A stretch of 64,000 nucleotides of DNA from Lolium rigidum (Eukaryota > Streptophyta > Magnoliopsida > Poales > Poaceae). Position numbers and translations under genes: made by a program. Shown here one piece after another: positions 1-11,382 of this stretch. The stretch covers positions 36,884,256 to 36,948,255 of the forward strand of contig NC_061508.1 in NCBI RefSeq assembly GCF_022539505.1. The letters are read 5' to 3'. How positions within the stretch are numbered: the stretch's first letter is position 1; the number at the start of each line of letters is the position of its first letter. The notes beneath the pieces were generated by a model. It was not told where the DNA came from. It worked only from the letters and a program-made list of their open reading frames with translations, and made no database searches.

Positions 1-266
1 TATTCAACTTAGGTTTGAATTCAATCATGCAACTTAAGTTGTGAAGCAAACTCTCTCCTCTCTTCTCAAAACCCAAGTTTAGTTAGATGAGTTACAAGTT
101 TGTCGCACTCTCGAAACCCTAACCCTGTAAGGTGTCGAGAGAGAAACTTGTCCCCCTTCGATGCAGTTTTTGTTTAAAAGCGCGAAATTTCCCCAGAATT
201 TACGATGCAATGCACATCCCTTTCTAATATCTACCCCTCGATCATCTCTAAACCTGGGATATTACA
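1..266 (-). repeat. 3' LTR, first 266 bp only
   Basis: On the minus strand this is the start of the downstream LTR: it opens TGTAATATCC at 266 and runs off the window at 1. It aligns without gaps to 11117-11382 with three substitutions (in the stretches at about 206, 228 and 246). The remaining 4.7 kb would lie to the left of the window. Confidence 0.95.
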
Positions 267-284
267 GCCTTTCCCCCTTAAAGA
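267..284 (-). other. Polypurine tract
   Basis: On the minus strand the sequence directly before the LTR start is a purine run (CTTTAAGGGGGAAAGGC). This is the expected position and composition of the plus-strand DNA primer of an LTR retrotransposon. It fixes the LTR boundary at 266. Confidence 0.85.
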
Positions 285-340
285 AAACTTCGTCCCGAAG
301 TTGTGGTTGTAATACTTGAAAAGTTCGGGGTATGTTTTCC

Positions 341-1351
341 TCAGGTCTTCTTCCTTTTCCCGGGTGGCTTCCCTCTCGGGATGATGCTTCCATTGAATCT
401 TGCGGTACTTGATAGCTTTATTTCGAGTTGTTTCCGGCTCTCCTCGAGAATCTTGGCTGGCTTCTCGATGTAAGTCAAATCTGGTTGTAACTCTAGCTCA
501 GCATGTGATATTGGCTCATCCGGGGTCTTTAAGCATTTCCTGAGTTGAGACACATGGAATACATTGTGAACTTGTGCTAGCCTTCCCGGTAGATCTAATT
601 CAAAGGCTAAACCTCGGTTCTGACTCAATATCTTGAAAGGTCCGATGTATCTAGGACTGAGTTTTCCTTTTACTCCAAACCTCTGGAGTCCTTTCATCGG
701 GCTCACCTTAAGATAAACCATGTCTCCAACTCGTGGTTCCCATGTTCTCCTCTTTTGATCCGCATAGCTCTTTTGTCGACTTTGGGCTATTTTCAGTCTG
801 TCTCTTATAATGTCAATGATGTGTTGTTTTTCCTTGACATAGTCAGGGTTAAACTCCTTGCTTGCTCCAGCTTCATACCAACATATCGGTGATCTACACT
901 TTCTTCCATAGAGAGCTTCAAATGGTGCCATCTTGATGCTACTTTGATAGCTATTATTGTATGAAAATTCTGCTAGTGGTAAGTGCTCCTCCCATGATCC
1001 TCCGAAGTCTAGGGCACAAGCCCTAAGCATATCCTCTAAGATCTGGTTGGTTCTCTCGGTTTGTCCACCGGTCTGGGGATGATAAGCGGTACTATAGTCT
1101 AACTTGGATCCTAAAGCTTCGTGAAGTTGCTTCCAGAATGCTGATGTGAACACGGATCCTCGATCCGACACTATCTTCTTAGGCACTCCATGCTTACTCA
1201 CGATCTCTTTAATGTAGAGATCGATGAGTTTCTCTCCTTTATCCTGCTGGTTTACCGCTAAAAAGTGTGCACTTTTCGTCAACCGGTCCACGATTACCCA
1301 TATCATGTCCTTCTTTTTATTTGTCATGGGTAGTCCGGTGATGAAATCCAT
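341..1351 (-). pseudogene. Integrase core, GPY/F region and frameshifted chromodomain (pol)
   Basis: The enzyme would insert the retroelement cDNA into chromosomal DNA. Visible in order: an aspartate in VDRLTKSAHF, the second aspartate in SDRGSVF, the glutamate in GQTERTNQ (the D,D,E catalytic set of retroviral-type integrases), then a GPY/F-type stretch (RYIGPFKIL) and HNVFHVSQLRK. The sequence after TYIEKPAKILEE resembles the chromodomain of Tekay-type chromoviruses, but the frame changes at about 430-470, so the end of this open frame is out-of-frame sequence. The zinc-binding N-terminal part is separate and damaged (see 1572-1883). Call the domain secure, the protein non-functional. Confidence 0.9.
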
Positions 1352-1571
1352 CCCTATTTCTTCCCATTTCCACTCTGGAATAGGTAAAGGTTGTAACTTC
1401 CTGCCGGACTGCGGTGTTCAGCCTTCACTCTCGCGCGGGTATGGCATTACTGCCACATATTGTGCTATCTCCCTCTTCATGTTATTCCACCGGAATAGTT
1501 CCTTTAAGTCCATGTACATCTTTGTACTTCCGGATGTATGGAATATGGTGTTTGATGAGCTTCCCGGAGTA

Positions 1572-1883
1572 TTACTTCCTTAATTTCAGCAATATCCGGA
1601 ACGCAAATCCTTTTACGGAACCATAATGATCCAGATTCTCCGCGGTGAAATTCGATGGTCTTCCCTCATCTATTCTTCTCATCTCCTCCACGATGAATGG
1701 ATCGTCCATTTGACCCATCATTATCTCATTCTCCGGGTTGACATTCAACTCATCGGCTACTTGCAACGCCGATAATCCTTCATGGGCTTCCTTCTCCCAA
1801 AGTTGTATTTGGGCTTGACTTATTTCCTTCCTCAACTCCGGTGATATTTCTTGTTCCACTCCGCCAGTGCTCTTCCTACTCAA
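1572..1883 (-). pseudogene. Pol linker: end of RNase H to integrase N-terminus
   Basis: The open frame begins at the conserved ADALSRK-type junction that ends the RNase H region of Ty3/gypsy polyproteins and continues through the charged linker (PENEIMMGQMDDPFIVEEMRR). The following integrase zinc-binding segment lies between here and 1351 but is frameshifted. It has no independent function; it is one fragment of the broken pol frame. Confidence 0.75.
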
Positions 1884-2032
1884 GGCATCTGCTACAACAT
1901 TGGCCTTTCCGGAGTGTAGTTGATTGTCGGGTCATAATCCTTGATTAATTCTAGCCATCTTTTACGCCTCATGTTGAGTTCCTTCGAGTGAAGAAATATT
2001 TGAGACTCTTGTGATCCGTATAGAGCTCACAC

Positions 2033-2398
2033 TTAGCTCCATAGAGAAAATGTCTCCATGTTTTGAGTGCAAATACGATTGCTTGCTAGTTCCAAGTCAT
2101 GTGTTGGATAGTTTACTTCATGAGGTACGAGTTGCCTCGATCCATAAGATATCACTTTCCGATCTTGCATGAGTACACAACCCAATCCATGTTTGGATGC
2201 GTCACGGTACACGGTGTAATCCTTGCCAACTTCAGGAGCTGCTAACACCGGTCTTTGTGGTGAGTTTCTCTTTCGGAGTTTGAAAACTCTTCTCACACTC
2301 CTCGACCACACAAATGGTGTGTTCTTTCTTAACGGCTTTGTCATTGGTCCTGCTATCTTGGAGAATCCTTCAATGAACCTCCGGTAATATCCTGCCAT
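2033..2398 (-). pseudogene. RNase H domain fragment (pol)
   Basis: It matches the end of the RT thumb ([19 protein letters not shown]) followed by the RNase H start: [18 protein letters not shown], with the catalytic-type aspartate, and [19 protein letters not shown], with the glutamate. It would degrade the RNA strand during reverse transcription. It is separated from the RT frame (2464-3264) by a frameshift near 2400-2460 and is interrupted again before the linker at 1883. Confidence 0.85.
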
Positions 2399-2463
2399 TC
2401 GAGAAATCCTCGGATTTCCTTGACAGATCTTAGGTGCTTCCCATTCTAGAGCTGTCTGCTACC

Positions 2464-3264
2464 TTACTCGGGTTGACGAGCGATTCCATCTTTGCTAATG
2501 ACATGACCAAGAAATTCCACTTGATCTAGCCAAAATTCACACTTACTAAGTTTGGCATAGAGTTGATGTTCCCTTAGTGTTTGCAACACTAACCTCAAAT
2601 GTTCGGCATGTTCAGCTTTGTCCTTGGAATATATCAGGATATCATCGATAAATACAATGACAAACTTGTCTAAATATGGCATGAAGATCTTATTCATGAG
2701 ATTCATGAATATTGCTGGGGCATTGGTTAATCCAAAAGGTACTACGAGATACTCATGATGTCCGTACCTCGAAACAAAGGCTGTTTTCGGAACGTCTTCC
2801 TTCTTGATCTTTATCTGGTGATAACCGGATCTTAGATCAATCTTGGAAAAGACTCCCGCGCCTCTAACTTGATCAAATAGATCTTGTATTCTTGGAAGTG
2901 GATACTTGTTCTTGATTGTGACGTTGTTCAGATTCCTGTAGTCTCCGCACATCCTTCTTCCTCCATCCCTTTTATCTACGAAGATCACGGGTGATCCCCA
3001 TGGTGAAACACTCTCTTGAATGAATCCCTTTTGTTCTAAGTCATCCAGTTGCTCCTTAAGTTCTGTCAAATCCTTGGGCCCCATCTTGTATGGTGCCTTA
3101 GCAATTGGAGCTGTTCCTGGGATTAGGTCGATAGTGAATTCTATCTCCCTATCTGGTGGCATACCAGGTAATTCCGTAGGAAACACATCCTGGAATTCAT
3201 TTACTACAGGTATATCCTCTAACTTCACCTCCTTCATGATATTCAAGCTGTAGCTCAACTTCAA
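2464..3264 (-). pseudogene. Reverse transcriptase domain (pol)
   Basis: A clear Ty3/gypsy [50 protein letters not shown], the PFGLTNAP box, then [13 protein letters not shown] carrying the two catalytic aspartates, and [19 protein letters not shown]. The core is uninterrupted for about 266 codons, the longest intact pol domain here. It is disconnected by frameshifts from protease upstream and RNase H downstream. Confidence 0.95.
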
Positions 3265-3390
3265 TCTGTGTATGTTTGTCGCCTTGGTAGATCATTCTAC
3301 TTCCATCGGGGCTTTTCAAAGACACCGTCTTGTTCACACGATCGATCAATGCTCCATTAGCTTCCAACCGAGTTCATACCAAGAATGACA

Positions 3391-3822
3391 TCAATGTCCT
3401 TCATCGGTAAAATGAACGAGGTCCGCGTCAAACGCGCACTTATTGATCATAATGACTTGTTTTTGTTTGGCATGGGTTACTACTATCGTTCCCCCGCGAG
3501 AAAGTATGGTTATGGGTGTATCTAACTTAGTGCAACTAATCCCATGTTTGGTGATGAATTGTTGAGAAATGAATGATGTAGTTGCACCGGTATCAAAAAG
3601 TACTTTGCCGGGATGAGTGAGTATCCGGAGCGTACCTATCACCGCACGAGTCGAGTTGACCACCTCCTCCGGACTAGTGCGGTTCAGCTTGCCGAAGGGC
3701 TTCTTATTCTTCCGGCTCCCTCCGGTGTTTCCTCGATTTCCTCCTCCTCCAGATTGACCTCCTCCGGTGTTTCTCTTGGGGAAGTCCTTCGGCATGTGCC
3801 CCCCTGGCGACAACCAAAGCAT
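3391..3822 (-). pseudogene. Gag end and aspartic protease domain
   Basis: The frame carries on from gag after a frameshift in a run of six G (minus strand) near 3800. The protease active site is visible as LFDTGATTSFIS, the D-T/S-G motif of retropepsins, which cleave the gag-pol polyprotein. The frame stops at 3391, before RT; the linking segment to 3264 is in other frames. Confidence 0.85.
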
Positions 3823-3924
3823 ATAATCTTTGGCTTCTTACAATCTTTCGCGACATGTCCTTTGAATCCACAGGAATGGCATATAATCTGATTTGCAGAC
3901 TGATATCCTTGGTTCCTCCTCTGG

Positions 3925-3956
<32 letters not shown>

Positions 3957-4817
3957 ATTGTACCGTGGCTTGAAACTCAAGCTGGTATTGGGCTTGTTAC
4001 TAACAAACCTCTTAGGCTCAAACTTGGCCTTCTTCCTCTTCTCTTCTTGCAGTTGTTTGAAGTCATCCTCAAGAGTGATGGCTGCATCCACCAACTCTTG
4101 GAACTCAGTTGCTCTCATCATTCGGAGCTGTACCTTGAACTGGGGACTTAACCCCCTCAGAAACCTCTTCTTCTTCTTGTCCTCGGTGTTGACTTCTTCA
4201 ACAGCGTACCGGGACAGCTTTGAGAACTCCCTGACATAAGTCAGGATTGCCTTGTCCTTCTGCTCGAGATTTTCAAATTCTCGACGCTTCAGCTCCACTA
4301 TACTTTCAGGGACATTGGATTCCCTGAACTTCCTTGCGAACTCCTCCCAGGTAAATACCTTTCCCGCCGGATAAACGGCTACAATATTATCCCACCATGA
4401 TGCGGCGGGTCCACACAACAAGTGTGTAGCATAACGGACCTTCTCCTGGTCATTGCATCCAATAGTGTTGAGCTTTCGCTCAGTGTCCATGAGCCAGTCT
4501 TCCGCGTCCATTGGCTCGGGCGCGTATGCAAAGGATATGGGCTTGGTGTTCTGGAAGTCTGCTAAGGTGACTCCCTGATTCTCGGGTCTCTCTACCCTGT
4601 TTTGCTGCAACAAATCCTGAAAGAATTTGTTCTGCTGCTCCAGTGTTACCCGTTGTCGCTCCTCTACCAGCTGCATGTACTGGATAAAGTTTTGTTGCGT
4701 CATGGGTGGTGGTGGTGGTGGAAACTGATTCCTGGCTGCTTCGTCAGCCTCCTCCTTTTGTTTTGCTTCGCGCTCCATGCGCTGCGCTTCAGTCTCCTCT
4801 CCTAACGTTCCCGACAT
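3684..4817 (-). pseudogene. Gag (capsid and nucleocapsid)
   Basis: It would encode the particle-forming capsid protein that packages element RNA. The start is ATG at 4817-4815. Visible: a charged N-terminus, a proline run, a retrotransposon-gag capsid region (AEDWLMDTERKLNTIG, LLCGPAASWWDNI, EFARKFRE), a run of twelve asparagines encoded by a GTT/AAC microsatellite at about 3921-3957, and a CCHC knuckle CHSCGFKGHVAKDC. A second knuckle begins CFGCRQGG and is cut by the frameshift at about 3800; its continuation in the protease frame has phenylalanine where the last cysteine is expected. Residues past the shift in this frame are not real gag sequence. Confidence 0.9.
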
Positions 4818-5109
4818 GACCCCCTAGTTATGCAACACAAGATGATACTCATAATTACTCCATGCGCAAGTTTTCTGAGCTCAACATTGTGCACAGAACT
4901 AGTCACGCAATGGAAATCAAGAAGCAAATCCAAATCATACAAAACATATACCATATATTTACATACTTAAGTGGTCTTATTACAATACTCAAGTCGATGT
5001 GAGTATGCAAACTCACTTATTAAAGTATATATACAAATTTCTACAAAATATTACACTCTACAATACACGTGGTACTTGTGTATTGTAGCTTTGCTTCCAT
5101 TGGTAGTCT

Positions 5110-6209
5110 CTAGACGATCTTCACTCCCGATACATTCCAGGCTTCCATCCGGTCGAACGTGTCGTTCTCCTGACAAAACACTGGAACATAAGGTCTCCCG
5201 TTGGGCTGATAATCGGAATCCGATGATGATCCTAGGGCGAAATCAGTGTTCACGAACTGATCATTCAGTGCGTCATAATCCACCCATCGGGTGTACTCCC
5301 CTATACCTACACCATAGGTATTTCCTACATTCGTATCCGACTCAACCTCGTGTCGGATACCCTCCAACTTCCTCCTCATTCCATGGATAACTCGGTGCTC
5401 GGGACGTGGCATCTTCATTCATCTCCCCATCATAATACGTCTGTGGTACTATGAGTTCCGATATCCGATCCCCAACGCCAACCCCTAGAATTCTCGATAG
5501 GAGTCTCGGAACGCTGATTGTTTCCGGATTCCTCTCCGCCTTCGTATCCCCCATAGGAACTACCCAGATAGTTCCCAGGTGTAACAGGTGTAGGTTCGCG
5601 TGCAAGTGGATCAATACTGATGTAGTCATCAGCTGAATAAACTGGTGTGTGCACCACATTCTCCATAGGTTCTTTCCCCCTACTCTCCTCCTTGGGTTCA
5701 GTGAATTCCTCAAGCATCGTATCAATTGCTCCTATCGGATGATGATTCAAGCTGAAAGAGTAATGATATGAAGTTACGGCTATTGTCCATATATTTGGCT
5801 GCTTCGAGTTGGTTTGCTTTTGGCATATTTGAAATGGTTCAGCATGGGATCATTGTCCTCCTCCATATGAGGAATGTGTGTGAATTCGGAACCCATAAGC
5901 TCTTTCGTCTTATGCTCCCGAATATCGGTTATGGCTCTCATAACAGCTATATGGTAAGCTGTATTGGTTGTCCTTGCTTCCCCAGCTGGCATGACTACGC
6001 TCATTCCCAAAGATTCGGGAAGTCGCGGTCCTACCACGCACTTGGCCAACACCGGACCATCATAGAACATGTATTTCTTTACTTGGAATGCGGGGATCGC
6101 ACCCAAATTCCGGTAACATGGCTCGTAGGATATCTGCAAGTCCTCCTTGGTACTCGTTCGGTGTGGAATCCATAACTTTCACGTTTCTTCCCGGTCGTGA
6201 ACTTGCCAT
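5110..6209 (-). pseudogene. Extra ORF between primer binding site and gag, unknown product
   Basis: Between the primer binding site (6413-6424) and gag (4817) lie about 1.6 kb with clear protein-coding character on the minus strand. An ATG at 6209-6207 opens a frame beginning MASSRPGRN that soon shifts; long open stretches continue at 5780-6139 (FYDGPVLAKCVVGPRLPES, then an acidic segment MEEDNDPMLNHFKY), 5430-5750 (acidic and serine rich, with PKEESRGKEP) and 5110-5418. The pieces succeed one another in order with single frame changes, as expected of one decayed reading frame of about 360 codons. I see no capsid, zinc-knuckle or enzymatic motif and do not recognise the product. Several of the open stretches lack an ATG of their own. 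Confidence 0.55.
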
Positions 6210-6412
6210 GTTAGGCTGTAGAAATAGAAAGATTATGAGATTAGTAATAATGCATCATAATAGAGATAATAAAGAATTATCGCACTAAAAGATATGATTG
6301 TTGTATTCTCAATTGAATATACACCATATTTTTAGAGAATTCTTTACTAATCCTATTTGACTCCTAATGTTTAGTCCCATTTACTAGGTTCCAACCTAAG
6401 GTCAAAGCTTTT

Positions 6413-6424
6413 GCTCTGATACCA
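6413..6424 (-). other. Primer binding site (initiator tRNA-Met type)
   Basis: On the minus strand TGGTATCAGAGC follows the 5' LTR end by two bases. This is the common plant primer binding site complementary to the 3' end of initiator methionine tRNA, where reverse transcription begins. Confidence 0.92.
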
Positions 6425-8329
6425 ACTGTGGTGACCCCGCATACCACTTGCATGTTGTAGTATGCCGGTCGTTGATATAACATTCACGAAGTACCATTCC
6501 GCAAATATTACATCCCTCGAGTAGTACAACGGAACATAGCGGGGTCCATAACTCATTCACATATTATTACAATTAACATACACATGTCGTCTTGGAGCTC
6601 CTCTTGGGTCCTAAGAGGAATACTCCTGGGTTCGAGGTGAACCCAACTTAACTTACAATACCAGAGTTTCATTAAACTAAACATTTATTTCATCGAGCAG
6701 CTAAATACTAAGAGTTCAGGCTGCTCGGTTACTACTACTACTAGCGAATATTCCTAGGTTTGTTCTCCTCCGGAAGCCTCTCCGGATCCGTAGACGATGA
6801 GGTAGTCTACACCTTCAACTCCTCCTGAGAGGTCTGGTTCCTCGTAGCCGATGATCTTGGCTCCTTCATTGTTGTCGTAGTCCTCCTCCAGACGATTCAG
6901 ACAATCTAAGCATGGGATTTAAGAGTGGTATGAGTACGAGCGTACTCAACAAGTTCATTATAGATAAGAGGTGTTTAATGCACTAGCTACGATATCGGAC
7001 CGGAAAGTCTAATACCAATGCAAGTTTTGGTAAACATTTCTTCAAGAGATTGCTTTTATTCCAAAGAGCTATGTCCGTCGGCCTTCACCGGTTTACTAGA
7101 ACTTCATGGAGCTCCTTTCCGGCCGCGTTCGCGAGTTCCTTATCCCGGAACGAGGAGTGACAGAGTCACGGTTCTTTACACTCGCGGAGGTGTGTTGCTT
7201 TACCCATAAGAGATCTTAACCTTGGTGCCAACCGGGCATATTCCCCGTCCACACTTCCTATGGTGTGAGGCCCGGTATAAGGTCTAGCCAGTCATGTTCC
7301 TCCGCTACCTCGCACACCCACCCTTTGTTGCATACCCCGACCACCGGGTCCTCGTCGGTCCTCTTATACCAATTAAGGATGGACCCCGACCACGACAACG
7401 GTTTGGGACTCGTTAACCAAACTCCTTCGCCGGTAGCTGCAACCCATCATAGACCACTTACCGTGGGGAATTAGAATGGGATCCCCACCCCACCGCTTGC
7501 CCAACCTCGGGTCAAGTGTCTACGGTAAGCGCATCCGTTGATGTACGAGAGGTGGAAACACTTTTGACTACTCCGTCCCACTCCGGATCTTATGGTTAAC
7601 ACGGGTATTACGGCACAAGAATCACTTGGCGACATTTGTTGTTTAATCCTAGATGGATATTAACCCTTGCAATGGAACCTCCACCATATCAACACAATCC
7701 ATGGTTCCATTGCCCACCACATAGTCATATTCATAGTTATGAAAGTAGTGGTTTTGGTTTTTATGCAATAGTGATAACCATAATACTTTGCAAGTAATTT
7801 GATAGAAATACTCAAATGACATGAGCAAGTGATGAACTTGCTCGAACAACTGCAAAGTTTTGCGGTTGGAAGGTGTGGACTGACCCTTGTCCTCTCGTCT
7901 CGTAAGATAGCATCATTGTCAGATAAGGGCAATGGTTAAAGAAGCAATTATGCATGATTCCGAGTTTTTAGGGTTTGTTCCCCCCTTCCGATGTCGTTAT
8001 TATTTTATGTAAGAGGTTAATACTAAGAGTAATTTAGGAATACTTGATTTAAAGTAAAATACAACCTTGAAATGTTGTCAAGGTGTTTTTTAAAGTCCAA
8101 ATGCATTAATGGACTTATTGTTATTAGTGAAAATTATATGTGTGATTTAAATGATTATTTAAATCATCAAATGAAGACTTATTCTTCATTGTCTTTAAAA
8201 ATTCTCCTTTGTATTTTATTATGATAGAGAATTTTATGCTGATCTATTTTCATATTTTTAATTATTTTTTTAGAGCTATTAAACATTTTTATATAATTTC
8301 AAAGTTTCGGTATTTATGGGAATTATAAA

Positions 8330-10990
8330 ATGACTGATTTGCCCCCGGGCCCACTCGTCGGTGCGGCCCGGCGGGTTAACCCTAACCCGAGCCACACTTG
8401 GGCTCGGTCGGCCCACTCGCCCCTTCCTTTCTCGCGCGAAACCCTAACCCCTCTCTCTGTGGCTCTCGCGACGCCGTGGTCGCCTCGCCGTCGCCGAGTA
8501 ATCCGGCCAACTCCGGCGGTCGCCGCCGGCGAGATCGGGTGGATCGATCCGCCTTTCGACGGTGGACACGGTGGTCCGCGTCGATCCGACGCGAGGCGTC
8601 CTTGTTCGCTCGCCCTCGTCGCCTCTGCTCGCTGCGGTGGGGATCCATGGTGATCTCCACGCCGCCGATGCTCTCGGTGCTGTGTGGTGCTGGGGCGCTC
8701 GCGCTCGGCGACGTCAGGCCAGGCGTGGCTTGGCGCTGCCGTGGTGGCCCGTGCCGCCGTGCCGCCGTGGCACGCTATGGTGCTCCGCTCCAGGTTTGTG
8801 CGCCGCCATCCTCTTCTCTCTTCCTTCTCTACTGCTGGTTCATCCTCCTCTCCTATTCTTACGGGCTAGCTACGGCCATTGCCTGCTTGTCCCTTGCGCC
8901 GATCTTGTTACGTGGCTGTGCTTATTGCTGCTGCCTGCATGCGCCATGATTCCTAGCTAATGTGCTTGCTCTACTGCTATGCGTATGATGCTTGCTGTGC
9001 TGTTACTGCCATGCTTCTGTGCTTCCTAGCTACTTTTGTTCATGGTCATCTCCTGTTGTGGCCCTTCTGTGATTGCTCATGAGCATCCAGTGATGTTCAT
9101 GGCCTGTTAGCTTGCTCCTATTATTTTTACTGTCACTTGGACATGTTGTGTGTGCGTATTCCTGTCCCTGGCTTGATTATAATGTGCAATTTCTTGCAAT
9201 TTTGCAAGAACCAGGGTAATGGTATGCTGTCTCTTGGCTCAATTTCATATGTATGCTTGATTGAGCATTACTGCTGGTTTATCTGTATGATTCAGTGATG
9301 AGCACCAAGTGCTTTACTTATTTATCTGGATCCAGTGGTTCATCCAGCCTTGGATGTGCTTACGAGACAGTCATTTGGTTAGCCATTTGGTTATCTGTGA
9401 GACATTTGTGGAGTATCTGTAGCCAATTAAATACCTGGTTCATGCTCTGTTGCTTAGTGATGCCCTAGCATGCCCTAGCATGCTATGACAAGCTCTGATG
9501 TGATCAGTGGAGTGCTTAACTGTTGCCTGTGCCATGCTATTACTTATTCTGTGTATGTGTGTGGCACAGATCAGTGCTTGTGCTTTCTCAAGCATCAGCT
9601 GATGCTTGCAGTGATCCTCTGGATCATTAGCATGTGTCTGTTTCATGATTTACTTGTTAATATCAATTATCTGTGTTGCTTCAATTGATTGAGTGGATAA
9701 TTGATGTGAGCGTGATACGATAATGATCATCACATTTGATTGGCTTAGGCTAGATGGATGCCCACGGTGGTTGGGAACCCTAGCCCTGCTTTGAACCCAA
9801 TCGGGGTGATGATAATTGTATTTGGCTTGTTGGTTTGGTTGTTCTAGGGTTTGAGGTGACCACGGCGGTGGTCATATGCTGCCCTAGGGTAGCTCCCCTA
9901 TTTGATGGCTTTCTGTGATGGATAGATGCTTTCTGGCTGATCATGTTTGACTGCCAGAAGCCCTTTGATGTTGACAAAACTAGTAGAAACTTGTATTTCT
10001 ACCATTCTGATTGTGTAGCTAGACTGTTAGGTGCTTGGTGACTTTGAATGGCTAATTAGGAGTAAATCCATGATGGATTTCTCTGGTTGTGTCACTGTGT
10101 TGACACAACCAGTGTTCCCTTGGTTGTTTTCCTTCTAGCCTTTGCTTTATTCACTGGCACCAAATGGTTTTGCAACCAAATGATGATAGATCCAGGGTTT
10201 CCCACCCTTATTTGATTCTGTGATGCAAGTGTATGCTTATTTATGAGCAAAACAGGGTTTTGCTCAGGTTGATCTTGTTTATACCTCACTCCAGCTCCTA
10301 GATGGTTTGTTGGTGTAGAGGATTGCTCCTGTGTTGTTCTTGTGGTTGATTACTTGCCCTGCTCCTCCTGGTGAGCTTGATTCAGTACTGTGGTAAGTTA
10401 GCTGGTTGAACAGCAGTGGCTGTTCATGTGTTCTTGTGTTCTTGGTGACTTACCCTGTTGCTGTCGATGAATGATCTAGGGTTCACTGTTGGAGAGGCTT
10501 TTATATGATCTCCCTCTCCATCTCTGGTCGACAACAAGGCCTGGCAAGCTTGTGGTGACTCACTGGCCTGTGTGTGCTGTTGAGCATGCATACTGCCTTG
10601 TGAGCAGTCTTGCTGTGTGTGTGTGCAAGTGCTTGGTATCTGGCTTGGTTCTAGGCTGGGAGTGGATCAGCTCGGCAGAACCTGATCATATCTGCTCAAT
10701 TCCATTTTATTTTTAACCTGCCAAGTGGCTATGCCACTTGGCATAACTTGTGTTTGTTGTGTGTATGTGCAGGTTCAAAATGATGATCAAATGAACAAGA
10801 TGATCTACAAGCTCAAGATTGGATGATAATCACATTGTAGTATTTAGAATAGTTTCATACTTGTACTTTTCTTTTATCTTCTTTTTCTATTTATCCCAAT
10901 TTGTGTAATGTGTTGTAAGTAATTCCTTTATTTCAATTCGGAATATTGTAATTGACATTGTATAATGTGTGATTATCAATAAAGCTCAAA
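8330..10990 (+). other. Candidate antisense transcription unit inside the LTR
   Basis: On the plus strand, opposite to the retroelement, a CpG-rich block (about 8340-8790) contains CGCGCGAAACCCTAACCCC, typical of a grass 5' leader, and stays open in overlapping frames (8398-8949; 8562-8960). At about 8792 CAG/GTTTGTGC looks like a splice donor and is followed by 2 kb of T-rich, intron-like sequence. A good acceptor (GTGTGTATGTGCAG at about 10770) precedes a short A-rich exon-like tract and an AATAAA at 10978. I do not recognise a protein. The structure, not a homology, is the evidence; transcription is inferred. Confidence 0.4.
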
Positions 10991-11012
10991 GTTTTCTCTA
11001 ATGAGCTTTATT
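10978..11012. terminator. Hairpin carrying AATAAA on both strands
   Basis: AATAAAGCTC (10978-10987) and GAGCTTTATT (11003-11012) are a perfect 10-bp inverted repeat with a 15-bp loop. Each arm presents the poly(A) signal AATAAA on one strand. It lies about 370-400 bp into the LTR from the element's own start, and at the end of the candidate antisense unit on the other strand. Confidence 0.5.
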
Positions 11013-11382
11013 TTACTTTAATTGTTTATAGTGTTTATTATTTAATATTTACTTAATGAATTTCCTCACAATTGATTTTATGAGATATTTATTTGATGTT
11101 TGAATTTTGAAATTCATATTCAACTTAGGTTTGAATTCAATCATGCAACTTAAGTTGTGAAGCAAACTCTCTCCTCTCTTCTCAAAACCCAAGTTTAGTT
11201 AGATGAGTTACAAGTTTGTCGCACTCTCGAAACCCTAACCCTGTAAGGTGTCGAGAGAGAAACTTGTCCCCCTTCGATGCAGTTTTTGTTTAAAAGCGCG
11301 AAATTTCCCCAGAATTTACTATGCAATGCACATCCCTTTCTAAAATCTACCCCTCGATCGTCTCTAAACCTGGGATATTACA

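Larger units (their letters stand above)
1..11382 (-). mobile_element. Ty3/gypsy chromovirus LTR retrotransposon (Tekay/Del-like), 3' end outside window
   Basis: Seen: a long direct repeat (1-266 equals 11117-11382 apart from three substitutions), a polypurine tract next to the left repeat, a tRNA-type primer binding site next to the right repeat, and minus-strand gag, protease, reverse transcriptase, RNase H and integrase pieces in Ty3/gypsy order. A frameshifted chromodomain-like tail follows the integrase GPY/F region, which places it among the chromoviruses. The very long LTR and the RT and integrase wording resemble the Tekay/Del clade (inference). The internal part is 267-6426. With two full LTRs the element would be about 16 kb. 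Target-site duplication cannot be checked because the left end is off the window; the five bases after the right LTR are GCGAG. The coding part is broken by several frameshifts, so the copy is not autonomous. Confidence 0.95.
6427..11382 (-). repeat. 5' LTR, complete, 4956 bp
   Basis: Bounded by TGTGGTGACC at 6427 and ATTACA at 11382, i.e. TG...CA on either strand. One edge is fixed by the primer binding site and the other by the match to 1-266. It is exceptionally long for an LTR and contains no gag-pol sequence. Its centre (8330-8960) is GC-rich and looks like a plant gene's 5' end on the plus strand, that is, antisense to the element; see the separate entry. 7080-7620 is a gene-poor stretch, and 7930-8330 is AT-rich. 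Confidence 0.95.

Noticed and set aside
8382..8960. A conventional protein-coding gene in the LTR
   Set aside because: Open frames exist on both strands because the block is GC-rich. I keep only the weaker proposal of an antisense transcription unit.
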